The notes beneath the pieces were generated by a model. It was not told the origin of the DNA, made no database searches, and saw only the letters and a list, made by a program, of their open reading frames with translations. A DNA stretch of 64,000 bases from Shinisaurus crocodilurus (Eukaryota > Chordata > Lepidosauria > Squamata > Shinisauridae), in NCBI GenBank assembly GCA_021292165.1, contig CM037876.1:211875825-211939824 (forward strand), written 5' to 3'. Shown here in pieces: positions 24,843 to 37,500 of the stretch (its first letter is position 1; every line of letters begins with the position of its first letter). The translations under genes and the position numbers were made by a program.

Positions 24843-27800
24843 GTATTTTTTTCAATTTACACCAACCCAGTTTTTCAACTTATGGGGTCCCAGAGAACTC
24901 TCAAATTTATAGGCAGTGGGTTTGATGGCAATAAGCTGATGCATAGGGATTTTTGTGGGTTTCATAGATCATAGAGTTGGAAGGAGCCTACAAGGCTATC
25001 GAGTCCAACCCCCTGCTCAATGCAGGAAACTAGAGGAGGGGTCTCCCATCCAGGTAATAACCAGGCTTGACCCTGCTTAGCTTTCCATACTCAGACAAGC
25101 TGAGCCAACGTAAGCCACAGTGGGTGAGTGGATCCAAATTTCTTAGGGGTTTTCTATATGTGTTTCAGAGTCTCAGTCCAAAAAAATGTACCTTGGGCAC
25201 AGGGACACTGATGTATATAGGGTGCACCATCCCTTGCCAGGGCTGTGCTGTGAGCACATTCTTTTGCTCATACAGACTCACGTCACGCTCTCTGTCAAAG
25301 TAAAGGGCCATCAGTTCAAGATAGCAGATCACCCATAGGGCTAATATTTCATGTTTCCGGTTTTTAAAATGTCGCACAGTATCTTCAGGAAAAGGTGGGA
25401 AAGAAATATGAATATGAAAAAATATGTAGAATATATGTTAGCATTACTCCTTTCCTCGGTTTCCTCTTCCACACCCAGATTTTCCCTCAACCTTTTCTTT
25501 ACACATTTGGGGTTTAGGAATAGTATTTTAGTGCGCAATCCTATGTGTGTTTAGACAGAAAAATGTCCTACAACTCCCAGCATGCCCCAGCCAGCATGAC
25601 TGGCTAGGGCATGCTGGGAGTTGTAGGACTTTTTCCTGTCTAAACACACATAGGATTGTGTCTTTAGTCTTTTATTATGTCAGTGTTATGGTGGTGTTTG
25701 GAGCACTGGCATCCTGAACCAGCTAAGGCTTATATGTATATTGAAGCAGGATTCTGTATGTGTATCTGCAGTTGAATGAGGAACTCCATGTGCAAATGGG
25801 CCCTGCATCTGTGTAGTGATCCAACAGCGGGGTCTCTTTATACAGAACCTGTTGGGGTGAAAAGAAGCAAACATTGTACTTATCAGCTGTTCAAGAGGGG
25901 GAGCAGATGGTAATCAATTCATCCCCCCCCCCCCCGCATTGGATTCCCCACCAGTTGGCTGATCAGTGGAATCACTTTCACTATTTGAAAAGGGCTCTGC
26001 TTGGACAGCACCATGTTGGATTGGAAACTGTGGAAATTAAAAGCCAAAAAGGTGTTACAGCTGACATGGGCCGGTAATGGTCCCACTGTAGTGAGTCATC
26101 CCCACCACAATTTATAATGTCCACAAGTATTCACCACATGAATTGACACTATTCTTTTGTGAATCTCTCTCCACAACTGTTGACTGGGACATAAGAGAAT
26201 GGAACAGCCCTTCCCCCGTTTTGCTTTTGTAACCACTTGTGTAATATTTAGAGTACACTTGGATGTTTTTGCCTGCAAGTGCAGTAGGAATGCATGATGC
26301 TGGGAGTTCAGTCGTAAGTAGAATTCTGATGGCCAAAAATATGCATAAAATCACAGAATTTCATTTTGCATATGCAATATAGCCCCTGTTATGTTAGACC
26401 TAATGGAGTGCCTTAGGAATTCTGCCGTACTCTAAAATTACATGTTCCTAAAGGGTTTTCATGCATTTAGCTGTTGTAAAGCTCCCATTTCATAGCATGA
26501 CTGATCTCTTTGTGCTAAAAGGAGACCAGGTTTTATGAATAATCAGCTAACTGAGAGCTAAAAACCGTTGAATTATACATGAGTAGTACTCTCTTATAAT
26601 AACTGAATGCAGGTCCTTAGATGTATAATGCTTGGACCTCAGATGCTTTTCTGAGTGACTCTATGACCGATGAACCTGCGATAAGAACAATGTGATAAAG
26701 ATAAGCACCAGGGAAATAGTAGGCTTAATGAAACTGCTCTTTCATCAAATGAGAAAAGTGGTTGCTGGATATGGCTTATTGTGCAGGGTGATTGCACTTC
26801 CCATGTTCTTACAGGCTAATGAAGAGCTATGGCTTTGGTGGAATGCACAACAGCTATTGGGTTATCCTGCCCTCGTAATGCATGTTAATAGACATCCTGA
26901 TTTCTTATTTATTTTTTAAGCCTCCATTTTGTTGACAGGGAAATAGCAATTGCGACAATTTGCAATCATATGTCTCAGCTGTAAGAGTATAATGACATTC
27001 CTGCTAGATCGCCGCAAAAATCTATGCATTTGTATCCTGTATATCCAGTTACACATTGGTGTATGATGACTCATTAAATTGCCCTTTGCCCTTAGAACAA
27101 TTAGACTGTGGCGCAATTATGATTTCCGAAATGAGTTCTATTTCCAACTCACTCAATCGTTGGCATACTAATTAGGAAAATACAGGGAGCTGCAAAATTC
27201 GGATGTTAGGAGAACTTGTTAATCACTTAAAATGTACATGTGCAGCAAAATGAAACCCCACAAGTGTCTTTCCACAGTTGTAACAGCAAGTTACTATTCA
27301 AATACAGTAGTTTCTTCATACTATGACAAATTATATTTTGTGATATTTAGGACAAATAATAAAAAAGGTGAGTGAAAATTTGTTATATCCCAACTCCAAG
27401 GATACATCCAGACCAGCATACACATCCTTTCATTCTGACATGTATGCCCTGTCTCCGAAATATGTGGAAATGAATTAAAGGGATTCATGCAGAATTAGGT
27501 TCTTCCTTTAAGGATGCAAGTTTAGGATATAAGATGAAATCCCCCTATTTCCAGGGGAGCAAGTTTTTGGCAATCCAAAAATGATGAGTGCACAAGGCAT
27601 GAATGAAGCTGATCCCTTGTTGTTTGTCCTCAGCTTTTCACATGCAGAGGTATTTTTGTATTTATTACATTTGTGATTCGCCCATCTGGCCAGTCACCCA
27701 GCCACTCAGAAGGTAAACTGCTTCTGAGTGTGGAAGTTCCATTTAACTATTTTAGTGAGCAATCCTATGCATGTTTAGACGGGAAAAAGTCCTACAATTC

Positions 27801-30800
27801 TTAGCATTTCCCAGCCAACACTGCTGGCTGGGGAATGCTGGGAATTTTAGGACTTTTTTCCATCTAAACATGCATAGGATTGCACCTTTTGGTAGTTACC
27901 ATAGATGAATCAGTCTTCTATAAGAATTTATGTATCTTCTATAAGAGTAAGGTAGAAACTCTTGCCGAACCTGCTCCCTTGCCCAAAGCAGAATGCTAAA
28001 AGGGGGCAATAGATAACAGATTGGAGGATGCAGTGCTGCCTAATTGTGCCACCTTCTTGCACAATTATCAGTAAAAGTAATCTAAAAAATAAGCTTGAGA
28101 CCATTGAAATGGTTTCTTAACAAGTAAGGAATTCAAAACATTATCCATCTACTTGGCCCATTTATGTGGCTCTCTTGAAAATCTAAGTTTGGATTAAAGG
28201 GAAGTCTTTACAGTGTCTTTCTGGTAAGCTATACATAAAAAGGAAGATTTAAAAACAAAAAGAATAGATGGTGCTTTCTTTTAGTGCCAAACTCTTATTC
28301 TACTTAATTTCAAAGCAGTCCAGTATTTCCCTGCAGTATTACAGTGCCAGCTTTTCACCAGGGATGGCGATGATGTGAGGTTTTTTTGTTTCTTGTTTTT
28401 AGCAGTGCTTTTGAATGCTAATGTGCAGATGTCAGTCCACTGTACACACGAGGCCTTTTGGGAATGTAATGCATTTCCTGAGAAAAAGAGCAATGGGTTC
28501 TACATCCGATGAGACCCATTGGTTTGATTGTAGTCTTACATACATTACAGCTGAGCTGAAACTGCTCACACAGTTTAATTTTTGTTTTCATTGGGAAAAC
28601 ACCTCTAAGGAATTAAAAAAAAAAAAGCTTTTTAGGGTGCATTTTTAAATATAAATCTGAAATTTAGAATGTACTCTAAAGTCGTAAACTAGTTTGACAG
28701 TTACTGCTTCTCCCCATGGGAACTGTCCTCCTGTGAGTAGGGCTAGGGATGTCCAATAGGGAATTCTCAGCACCCCCACCAGGCCTCTCTTCTCTTTCTA
28801 ACATTGCTGCTGTCTTGTTGCTGTTTATTTCTGGATGTCTTGTCCCTTACCTTAAGCTTAACTTATCTGAAACTGAGCTCCTCCTCCACCTCCTCCTTCC
28901 TTTTCTCCCCAAGTATGCAGCCTGAGAGTTCTCTTCCTCTTTCTTTCTTCAAGCTGCAGCAAAACCCTTCCATTTCAAACTCTTGCTAAAATTCATTGGG
29001 TTGGATCCACAGGTGCCCTTTTGTGAGTGGAAGGCCTCTTCCACGTGGGGAAAGGGATTCTTCCAACTTCACAGAAGATACTTATGTGAGAAAATAAATC
29101 TGAAACCCAGAGGTGTACTTATGTTTGCACAAGGCATTGTGCAATACCTTACACAAGCTCTTGCACAATGTCACAGAGAGTCTTCTGCTGGCTCTTGCAC
29201 AGCAGTTCATAGAACAGTGCCACTGCAAGCTTTTCTTCCGCTAGCATATCTTTAGATTTAAACCATTCTTTTATGTCTTCTTCCACTTCAAAGATACTGG
29301 TTTAGGGCGCAACCCAATGAGGCTGCCCGTAATACTCTGAACTCAGAGGATTGCAGGTATCCCGTGTAGGACGGGTGGAGTGTGGAGGTGAAGATTGCGT
29401 CCATGCTTCTCCCACCCAGCAAATCAGCTAGATGGCCGATTTCGGCCGTCTAGCTGTGGTGCTTTGGATGGGGAGAGGAGGAGGCTGCAGCGCCTCCAGG
29501 ATATGTTGTATCCTGGCAGCCCTGGTCTCCCCCCCCTCCCTGCCCCCTGGAATGCCCACTTCTCCATGGTCGCTGTTATGACCTCAGGGACACAGCTAGA
29601 CTCGTAGGCCAGGAGGAGTGGGCAGGCAGAGATCACCTCTGCGCTCCTCCCGCCCTGCATAGGATGTCCGTAATCCTCGAGTCCGGAAGCTTATGGGCAT
29701 CCCCATTGGATTGCGCCCTAAAAGACCCATATTTCCCCACCAGGGCATCAATTGCATAATGAACCTGAAAGAATTGGTACCACTTCATATCATGCACACC
29801 AAACTTTTCTTAATATATTGAAATGTATGAACCATACCTTCTTCCCAAAAGTCTTTTAACCATTGTCAACCCCCTTTTCTCCGTTTAGACAACTTAGGTA
29901 CCTAAAAGTTTTCATTCATTAAGTTCTTCATTCTACACCAAAGATGTACGCGGTGATATTCCAGGTGCTGTCTGGGGGCTATGCTTTCTCCAAACCTCCA
30001 TCATAGTTTTAACACATGATTACTGATTTTAACGCATGCACTGATTTTAGCATCACACTATGCATGTCATGTACTATGTAAACTATCCTATCTACAGGAT
30101 ATGGGTTCCACTACTGGTGAAGCGATTTTAGTACAGCAATTGGAAAATTATACAGATATTTGCAATCTCTCACAACAGTCCATAGCAGTAATGTATCCCT
30201 TCAAGAACTAAAATTTATTATTGTCTCCTGGGAGTTTGAGAGCTAGTGCAGTCTCTGTCCTGACAGTTTAAAATAAGGTGGCATTTTTGACACTGTGGAT
30301 TCCAAATACAGCTACTCAGCAGATCCAGAGTGTACAGATGGTGTTGCCTCATGTTATTGGAAACACTTGATTTGCCTCAAGTAAAAATCTCCTTGAAGGG
30401 AAAATGGCCAAGGGGTATATGTATTATTTTTTAAGTAAGGTACAGACAGAGAATATGAGATTTATTTATTTATTTATTTGGTTATTTATTTAACAACATT
30501 TATATACCACTCCATAGCTAAACAGATTCTGGAGCAGTGAACAATAAAAAGATAAAAGAGATAAAAGAATAAAACAATGTATTAAAAACAGGATATCATT
30601 AAAACCGTTGCTGGTGAAACAAGGAAGACTTCCTGCAATAAAGATGTTTTCAGCAGGGTGCCGAAAACAACACAGTGTTGGAGTCTGCCTGACCTCCAGG
30701 GGGAGGGAATTCCATAGAAATGGAGCTACTAGGCTTTTCTACTGGTGGACTCTAGTCGGGCTATAGGTCCATGTGGAACCACTGGGAGCATGCCCTCCAA

Positions 30801-33800
30801 TGACCTCAGTGACCAGGCAGGTTGGTAAGGGAGAAGGCGCTCTCTTAGGTATCCTGGTCCCAGGTTGTTTAGGGCTTTGTACACTGGTACCAGAACCTTA
30901 ATCCTGGCCCAGTAGCAAACAGGCAGCCAGTGCAGTTCCCTCAGCAAAGGAGTTGCATGTTGAAAAGGGGCAGCTCCTGACAATAGCCAAGCTGCTGCAT
31001 TCTGCACTAGCTCCAACTTCTGAACCAGCCTTAAGGGCAGCCCCACATAGAATGCATTGCAGCAATCCAATCTTGAGGTTACTAGATTATTTAGATCCGT
31101 GCCAGTCGGGCTTCAGGTCTGGACATGGGACGGAGACGGCCTTGGTCGCCTTGGTGGATGATATGAGGAGGGCTTTGGATAGGGGCGAATGCTCCTTTCT
31201 AGTCCTCCTCGATCTCTCGGCGGCTTTTGATACCGTTGACCACGGTATCCTCCTGGACCGTCTGGAGGGGTTGGGCTTGGGAGGCACTGTATTGCAGTGG
31301 TTCCGGTCCTTCCTCTCTGGAAGGTATCAGAGGGTAGTTCTGGGGGAAGAGGCTTCGGACCCTCGGCTGCTCACTTGTGGAGTGCCGCAGGGTTCCATCC
31401 TCTCCCCGATGTTATTCAACATCTACCTCAAGCCGCTGGGAGCTATCATCAGGAGGTTTGGGGTGCAGTGTCATCAATATGCGGATGACACGCAGCTCTG
31501 CCTCTGTTTTAAGTCCTCACCAAGGTTGGCCGTTGAGACCCTGTCCAAGTGCCTGGAGTCAGTGGCTGGCTGGATGGGAAGGAACATGCTGAAACTGAAC
31601 CCCGACAAGACCGAGGTACTTCTGGTGGGGGACAAGGGAAGGTTAGGGGATGTTGACCTGGTGCTGAATGGGGTACATCTATCCCTGAAGGACCAGGTCC
31701 GCAGCTTGGGGGTCATTCTAGACTCCCAGCTGTCCATGGAGGCTCAGGTGTCAGCTGTGAGCCGGGCAGCGCTGTATCAACTCCATCTGATACGGCAGCT
31801 GCGCCCCTACCTTCCTAATCACCTGCTCCCATCAGTGGTTCATGCCTTGGTCTCCTCTCGCCTAGACTACTGTAATGCGCTCTACGTGGGGTTACCCTTG
31901 AAGACGGTCCTGGAAGCTTCAGCTGGTACAGAACGCGGCGGCTCGCCTGATTAAGGGCAGCCGCCGGCGTGATCACATCACGCCAGTGCTTAAAGAGTTG
32001 CACTGGCTACCAGTTGCTTGCCGAGCCGAATTCAAGGTGTTGGTTTTGACCTTTAAAACCCTACACGGCTCCGGCCCAGCTTATCTCAAGGAGCGCCTCC
32101 AGCAACATCAAGTGGGCCGCTCAACAAGGTCTGCCACGGATGGCCTTCTCCTTATCCCATCAGCCAGAGCAGCCAGGCTGGTGGGGACTAGGAAGAGGGC
32201 CTTCTCTGTGGCGGCCCCCACATTATGGAACTCCCTCCCTAGTGACCTTCGCCATGCCCCCTCCATGATGAGCTTCCGCCGTGCATTAAAAACATGGCTG
32301 TTCAGGCGGGAATATGGGGTGGGTTAGGTTTTTAATAAGAATTGTTTTATTGTTTTAATCATTATATTTTATTGTATTTTTACTGTATTTTAATTGTACA
32401 TCGCCCAGGGTGGCCGGGTGACCGGCCAGATGGGCGATTAATAAGTATAATAAATAAAATAAAATAAAAATAGTGCCTGTATCACTGTGCCCAAGCTATC
32501 CCTCTCCAGGAGAGGCTGTAGCTGGCAAACCAATTGAAGATGGTAGAAAGCACTCCAAGCTGCTACGGTCACTAAGATGGTAAGATTGCAATCCTATACA
32601 CACTCACCTGGGAAGTAAGTCGCATTGAACTCAGTGGGGCTTATGTCTGAGCAGATATGTATAGGACTGCACTGTTAATCTATGGACATGTTTGTGTGTG
32701 TAGCCACATGTAGCGATTGGGCCCATTGCTGCTGCAAAAGAGCCTCCAAGGGATATGGGAACTGATTCTGATTCAGAGGTTGTGGTGGTGGAACTCACAG
32801 CTGAAATACCAAGGACAGTTGAACTAGAGATAAGCAGGAAGGTGGAGGAGAGTCAGCTAGCCTCAAATATGGGAAGCCAAAGCCTGCTTGATGAGGAGCA
32901 GGTGGGTGGAATGGGCGTGACTGATCCCAGAGTAAAGCATCAATTGAAAAGAGAAGATTGATGAAGGAGTGTAAGACGTTCTAAGCGATTGGCTCTAAAG
33001 CAACAGGAACCGCCTTAAAGGAGGGGTGTTGACGACCGTGAGTTTGGAAGGGAGGAGGGGCCTAAGTCTGAAATCAGCTTCTTTTCATGAGGTTGCATTT
33101 CCTTAGTGTACTGATTATCTAGCATTCTAACTAAGCTTGTTTCTTTTGTTATTGATCTCTGCAGTGCACTTAAGTTGTATTTTAAGCTGGTTTGCATTAC
33201 CATAATAAAAGCTAATAGTTAAAAAGTCAGTGTCTGCACCTGCCTTTGAAAGGAGAGAGAGGGAGAGATGGCCCCAACACCATGCTATCTTTCTATAAAT
33301 ACAGAAATAAATGAGCTCCCTGTAGAATTCCTCTTGATGTTAAATTGGGTATGTAGTTCTTTTGACATGTAGGCCATAGCATCCAGGATGAGAAACTGCA
33401 TATAGATCCCCACTGATTTCAAGTGGTGTATAACTTGACTGTTGTCTGTCAAGGATTGTACATGGGTATGCCTAATAGTGTGACCCCTTTCCCCTTGAAA
33501 ATGGGGCCAATCATTTGAGCATGAATACAAGCAGATACACATTGGAACGTGTTCAAAGGAAGGCAACGAAGATCAGCAAGGATGTGGAAAACAAGTCCTA
33601 TGAGGAAGTATTAAGGAACTGGGTATGTTTACCCTGGGGAAGAGAAGACGGTTGGGCAACATGAAAGCACAAGTGAAGCACAAGTCTTGTTCTCTGCTGC
33701 CCCAGAGGACAGGACCTAATCAGTTTAAGTTACAGGAAGGTAGATATTGGTTTAACATTCAGATAAACTTTTTGACATTAAGAGCAGATTGACAATGGAA

Positions 33801-35134
33801 ACAATTATCTAGAGCGGTGTTGTGTGTTCTTCCTTGCGGGAGGTCTTCAAGGAGAAGCTGAGCAGCCATCTGTGAGGAATGCTCTTATTCAGGATTTCCT
33901 GTTTTTAGTAAGGGTTTGGCCTCGATGGCCTATAAGGCCCCTTCCAACTCTATGATTCTATCTGTCCACCCACATCACTTTTACTTTGTGTACATAGTGG
34001 GAGGTGTGTCTGTTGTCCTACTGTGCATAGACGATTCCTGGCTTAATGAGTGTGCTAAGCCAGCCCTATTAATTGCTATGCTGAGTCAAACCAGTGGCTC
34101 ATTATATGTACTGTTTTGAGTCTGGCAAATCACCAATAAAAGGAAAGTGCTTAAAGGGAACCATCAGGAAACTGCACTGTAAAGTATGAATTAGTTTCCA
34201 TGGCTACTTTTGCTTCATTAGTTGTAGAATGATTATGGGTACAGTACACATAATTGTTTCTCTAAGAAAAATCCCTATGTAGATTTTGAAAGTTTGTTTT
34301 GCAGTGTAAGGCTAAGTGAGTTACAACTTAACTCTTAGTTGATAATTCTAAGGTGTCAATTCTTAGTTGTGCAAATTTAAAACAAGCATGTGCAGAAATG
34401 CACATTGTTTTTATTCACTTTTGAATATGTGTGAGAATGAATTAAGTTTTCTAATTTTAAAAAAATGAATGAAGCAAATTAATGTTAATAACTGTGGAGG
34501 GAATTAGGGAATGTTTGCCCAGTTCTGGTTTGATTTTTTTTCTGTTTGTGATCAATCTTTGCAGAAGCGATTAAAATGCTGACATTTTGCAATAATAACC
34601 CATTGCACATTAGTAATAGTTTTCAGTTTCTGTCTCCATTATTTAGTTTTGAGGCTTTTACCATGGGAAGCATGTAGACAAAGGCATTGAAATATTACAG
34701 CTCATATCAGTGCAAATGCAAGAATTTAAATGGCTGACATAGAAGTACACACTGGCATAAAATCTTAACACTGAGCTGCAATGCATTTCAATTTTTATTT
34801 TGATAACCTGTCATCATAGCAAAAATGAAACTGACTTTTTTCCCCAAAAAGAGTGAAATGAACAGTTATCTCTACAGTATGATTCTGAGTTTGATTTGAA
34901 GGACTGTCTGAATGAAGCCAATCTCTCTTCCATATTTCGGTGTTTTAAGCAGCTGTGTGGATGGGACACTGTTTCACATTCAGTGATTATGACACAAACA
35001 CAACCCCTGTCATTTCCCCTCTGCCTCCAACCAAAGCAACTTCTATAGCCTGCCTGTCATGGGACTCAAGTGTTCCTGGATCCAGGCTATTGAAAGCAGG
35101 ACTAGTCCCTTGCATTTTCCTCTTGTGGGAATGT

Positions 35135-35182
<48 letters not shown>

Positions 35183-37415
35183 ATGCGAGCATGGGCAGTA
35201 ATTTCCCTCCACTGCCTGCTTGTTACCCAAGTGGGCTGCAGTGGTAGTTGCTATTGGCCACAATGGCAGTTTTAGGCCTCTTTAGACTTCCCATTTTCTG
35301 GAACCACCTACTCAGTGAAACAATTGCCTATATCATTGCTGTCAGTACCCTTCCAGATCACCAGTGAGGTGGTTGTTTTGCTAAACGATCTAGAATCAGA
35401 CCACAAACTATTTTATTATTCAAAATATAATTGAAGATGGCTGTTAGTTTTGACTTCTCAGTTAAGCTGTGGCTGAAGAATGAATACTTCTTTTTGACAG
35501 TGACCCAATTCTGTTACTTTTGCTGCTTGATAGGAATTGATGGTCCAGCTGCTTTTCAAGATGATGTACAGGATGTAGGGAGCCGAGTTCAAATTCTTAC
35601 TGTTGGAGAGGCTTGCCAGGATGAGGATGATGGTGAGATAATAGCTCCTAGTCAACAACAAGGCAAACAGGACCTTAGAGTAACCATGCAGAAGAAAGGT
35701 AAGGATCCAGTGAAACTTGCTGATGCTCTTGGCTATTTTGTTCTCTGTATGATTTACAGCTCACCTATCCTTGGTTGTGAACTAAAGGCCAATTCATAGA
35801 GTGACCAAGGAACATATCCCAGAGCAGGGCAACAAAGATGAAGGCTGCTGTGGTTCTAAATGAATTCTGTGGGACAAAGTAAATGGGCTGCAATCTGGGA
35901 TGCAGTTGAGACTGGGCAAAACTTGCTTCTTACTCCAGACACTGAAATGACAGATTTAGCCCCCAACCCCAGCACACATGCCTTGACTTTCTCCATTATA
36001 AGTATAATATGTGCTGTACTTTAGGGCTGTGCTGTATGTGCTGTACTTTAGGGCAATATTGTAGTGGGGGGGGATATCCTGCCCCAGAATATATCCCCAC
36101 CCAGAAACATTTGGGAAAGGGAAAAGCTTTCCTCACTCTTCCTCTGGACCTTTAGTCCATGTTCAGTTTGAGGAAACAGCATGCAAAGCCAGCTTTGGAA
36201 AAGAAGACCTTGTTCCACCCTTGGTCTTTCTAAGGTCATGATGGATGCCTAGAAGCCTGTAGAGTGCAGTAGAAGTAGGGGAGGTGGGTTGGAGGAAGGA
36301 GTAGGGTTCCCCATCCTTCCTCCTTGACCACCTGTCAAATCTGATGGGTCTCTAGCTAGTTTTGCAAGAAAATATCCATCACTGGCATGATTTTGGCAAA
36401 ATCCATCATATTTTTCATCATTTTAATATAATTCCTTTTTAAAACAAAGTCAGGTCTTAGTTTATTGTACCTCTAATGCATTATGTTCATTTTAAAAAGA
36501 AGCTGACATTTTCACTTGCTGCTTCTTGCTGGGATTTTTCATAATCCTGTTAAAAATGACACACTTGGGGCCCATAGTGACAGTTTGTGGGAAAGTGTTC
36601 CATGAAGACATGAGGGCTTGGCTATCTGACATCTGTTAACATGAATGGATTATGCCAGGACTCATGTAGGACTGAGGCTTAGCTGTGTGACCCCACATAA
36701 TGGTAGTGGTTTATATCATGTTCTAGAAGGATCAAATACATCAGGCAGACAACTTTAATTGACTAGAGGCCTTGAGAATATTTCTCTCTATAAGCCAGGT
36801 TTGTCAGCCTGATATGCAAGTAAAGCCTTTGGTAACCAACTAGCCATTCATCCATCTATATCTAATTTATCTAAAATTATATCTAGGCTGCCTTTAAGGG
36901 TGGAATCCATGTGGATACTTGGAATATGTGCAATTCTTTCAAAACGTCCTTTCCTCCCCCTCAGTAATTTAATATTACTGGGAAGTGATAAGCAACAGAA
37001 GGAGATTACTAAGATGCCTGGCAGAAAAAGCCTCTGCTGATATTTCTTAGAATTGCTTGGCCCTGGTTTGAACTTATTCTGCTCAAAGTATTTGATAGTA
37101 GTAGCTATGCGCTGTGAGCCCAACATTAACAAATGCTTGTTTGTTTCCCAGGAAGCATCCAGAAAGTCTATTGTTCCTATAGGTATCTTAAAGGTACAAG
37201 AAATATATTCAAGGAAATGCCGATTTATTTGATACTCTTTTTGAGATATCCCACCAGCGCCTTCAGTTATTGGCAAATGTTCTGCCATTTAGATTTCAAT
37301 GTTTCTTATTGGCAAATGGCGTTAAATGGGCAGTACAGCCATTCCTTACATTTTAGCAACCATTCTATTTTTCATATGCTATTACTGCCGGTGATGTCAC
37401 TGAAAGGAAGCAGCC

Positions 37416-37500
<85 letters not shown>

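Larger units (their letters stand above)
22256..35533 (+). other. TUB largest intron (13.3 kb)
   Basis: GT-AG intron. It holds a mariner-like MITE (23326-23572), SINEs (23154-23324, 24593-24842, 24959-25120), palindromic MITEs (25531-25662, 27755-27888, 29303-29722), nested L2 elements (30461-32580), a Ty3-like LTR end (about 32740-33279), a CR1 end (33541-33963) and a GA tract. 26600-27350 and 34140-34950 are repeat-poor. Confidence 0.9.

Noticed and set aside
30953..31954. 333-residue open frame as a host gene
   Set aside because: It is L2 reverse transcriptase plus antisense sequence of an older L2, truncated and frameshifted.
35431..35799. 122-residue single-exon gene
   Set aside because: It is a TUB exon with run-on into both flanking introns.
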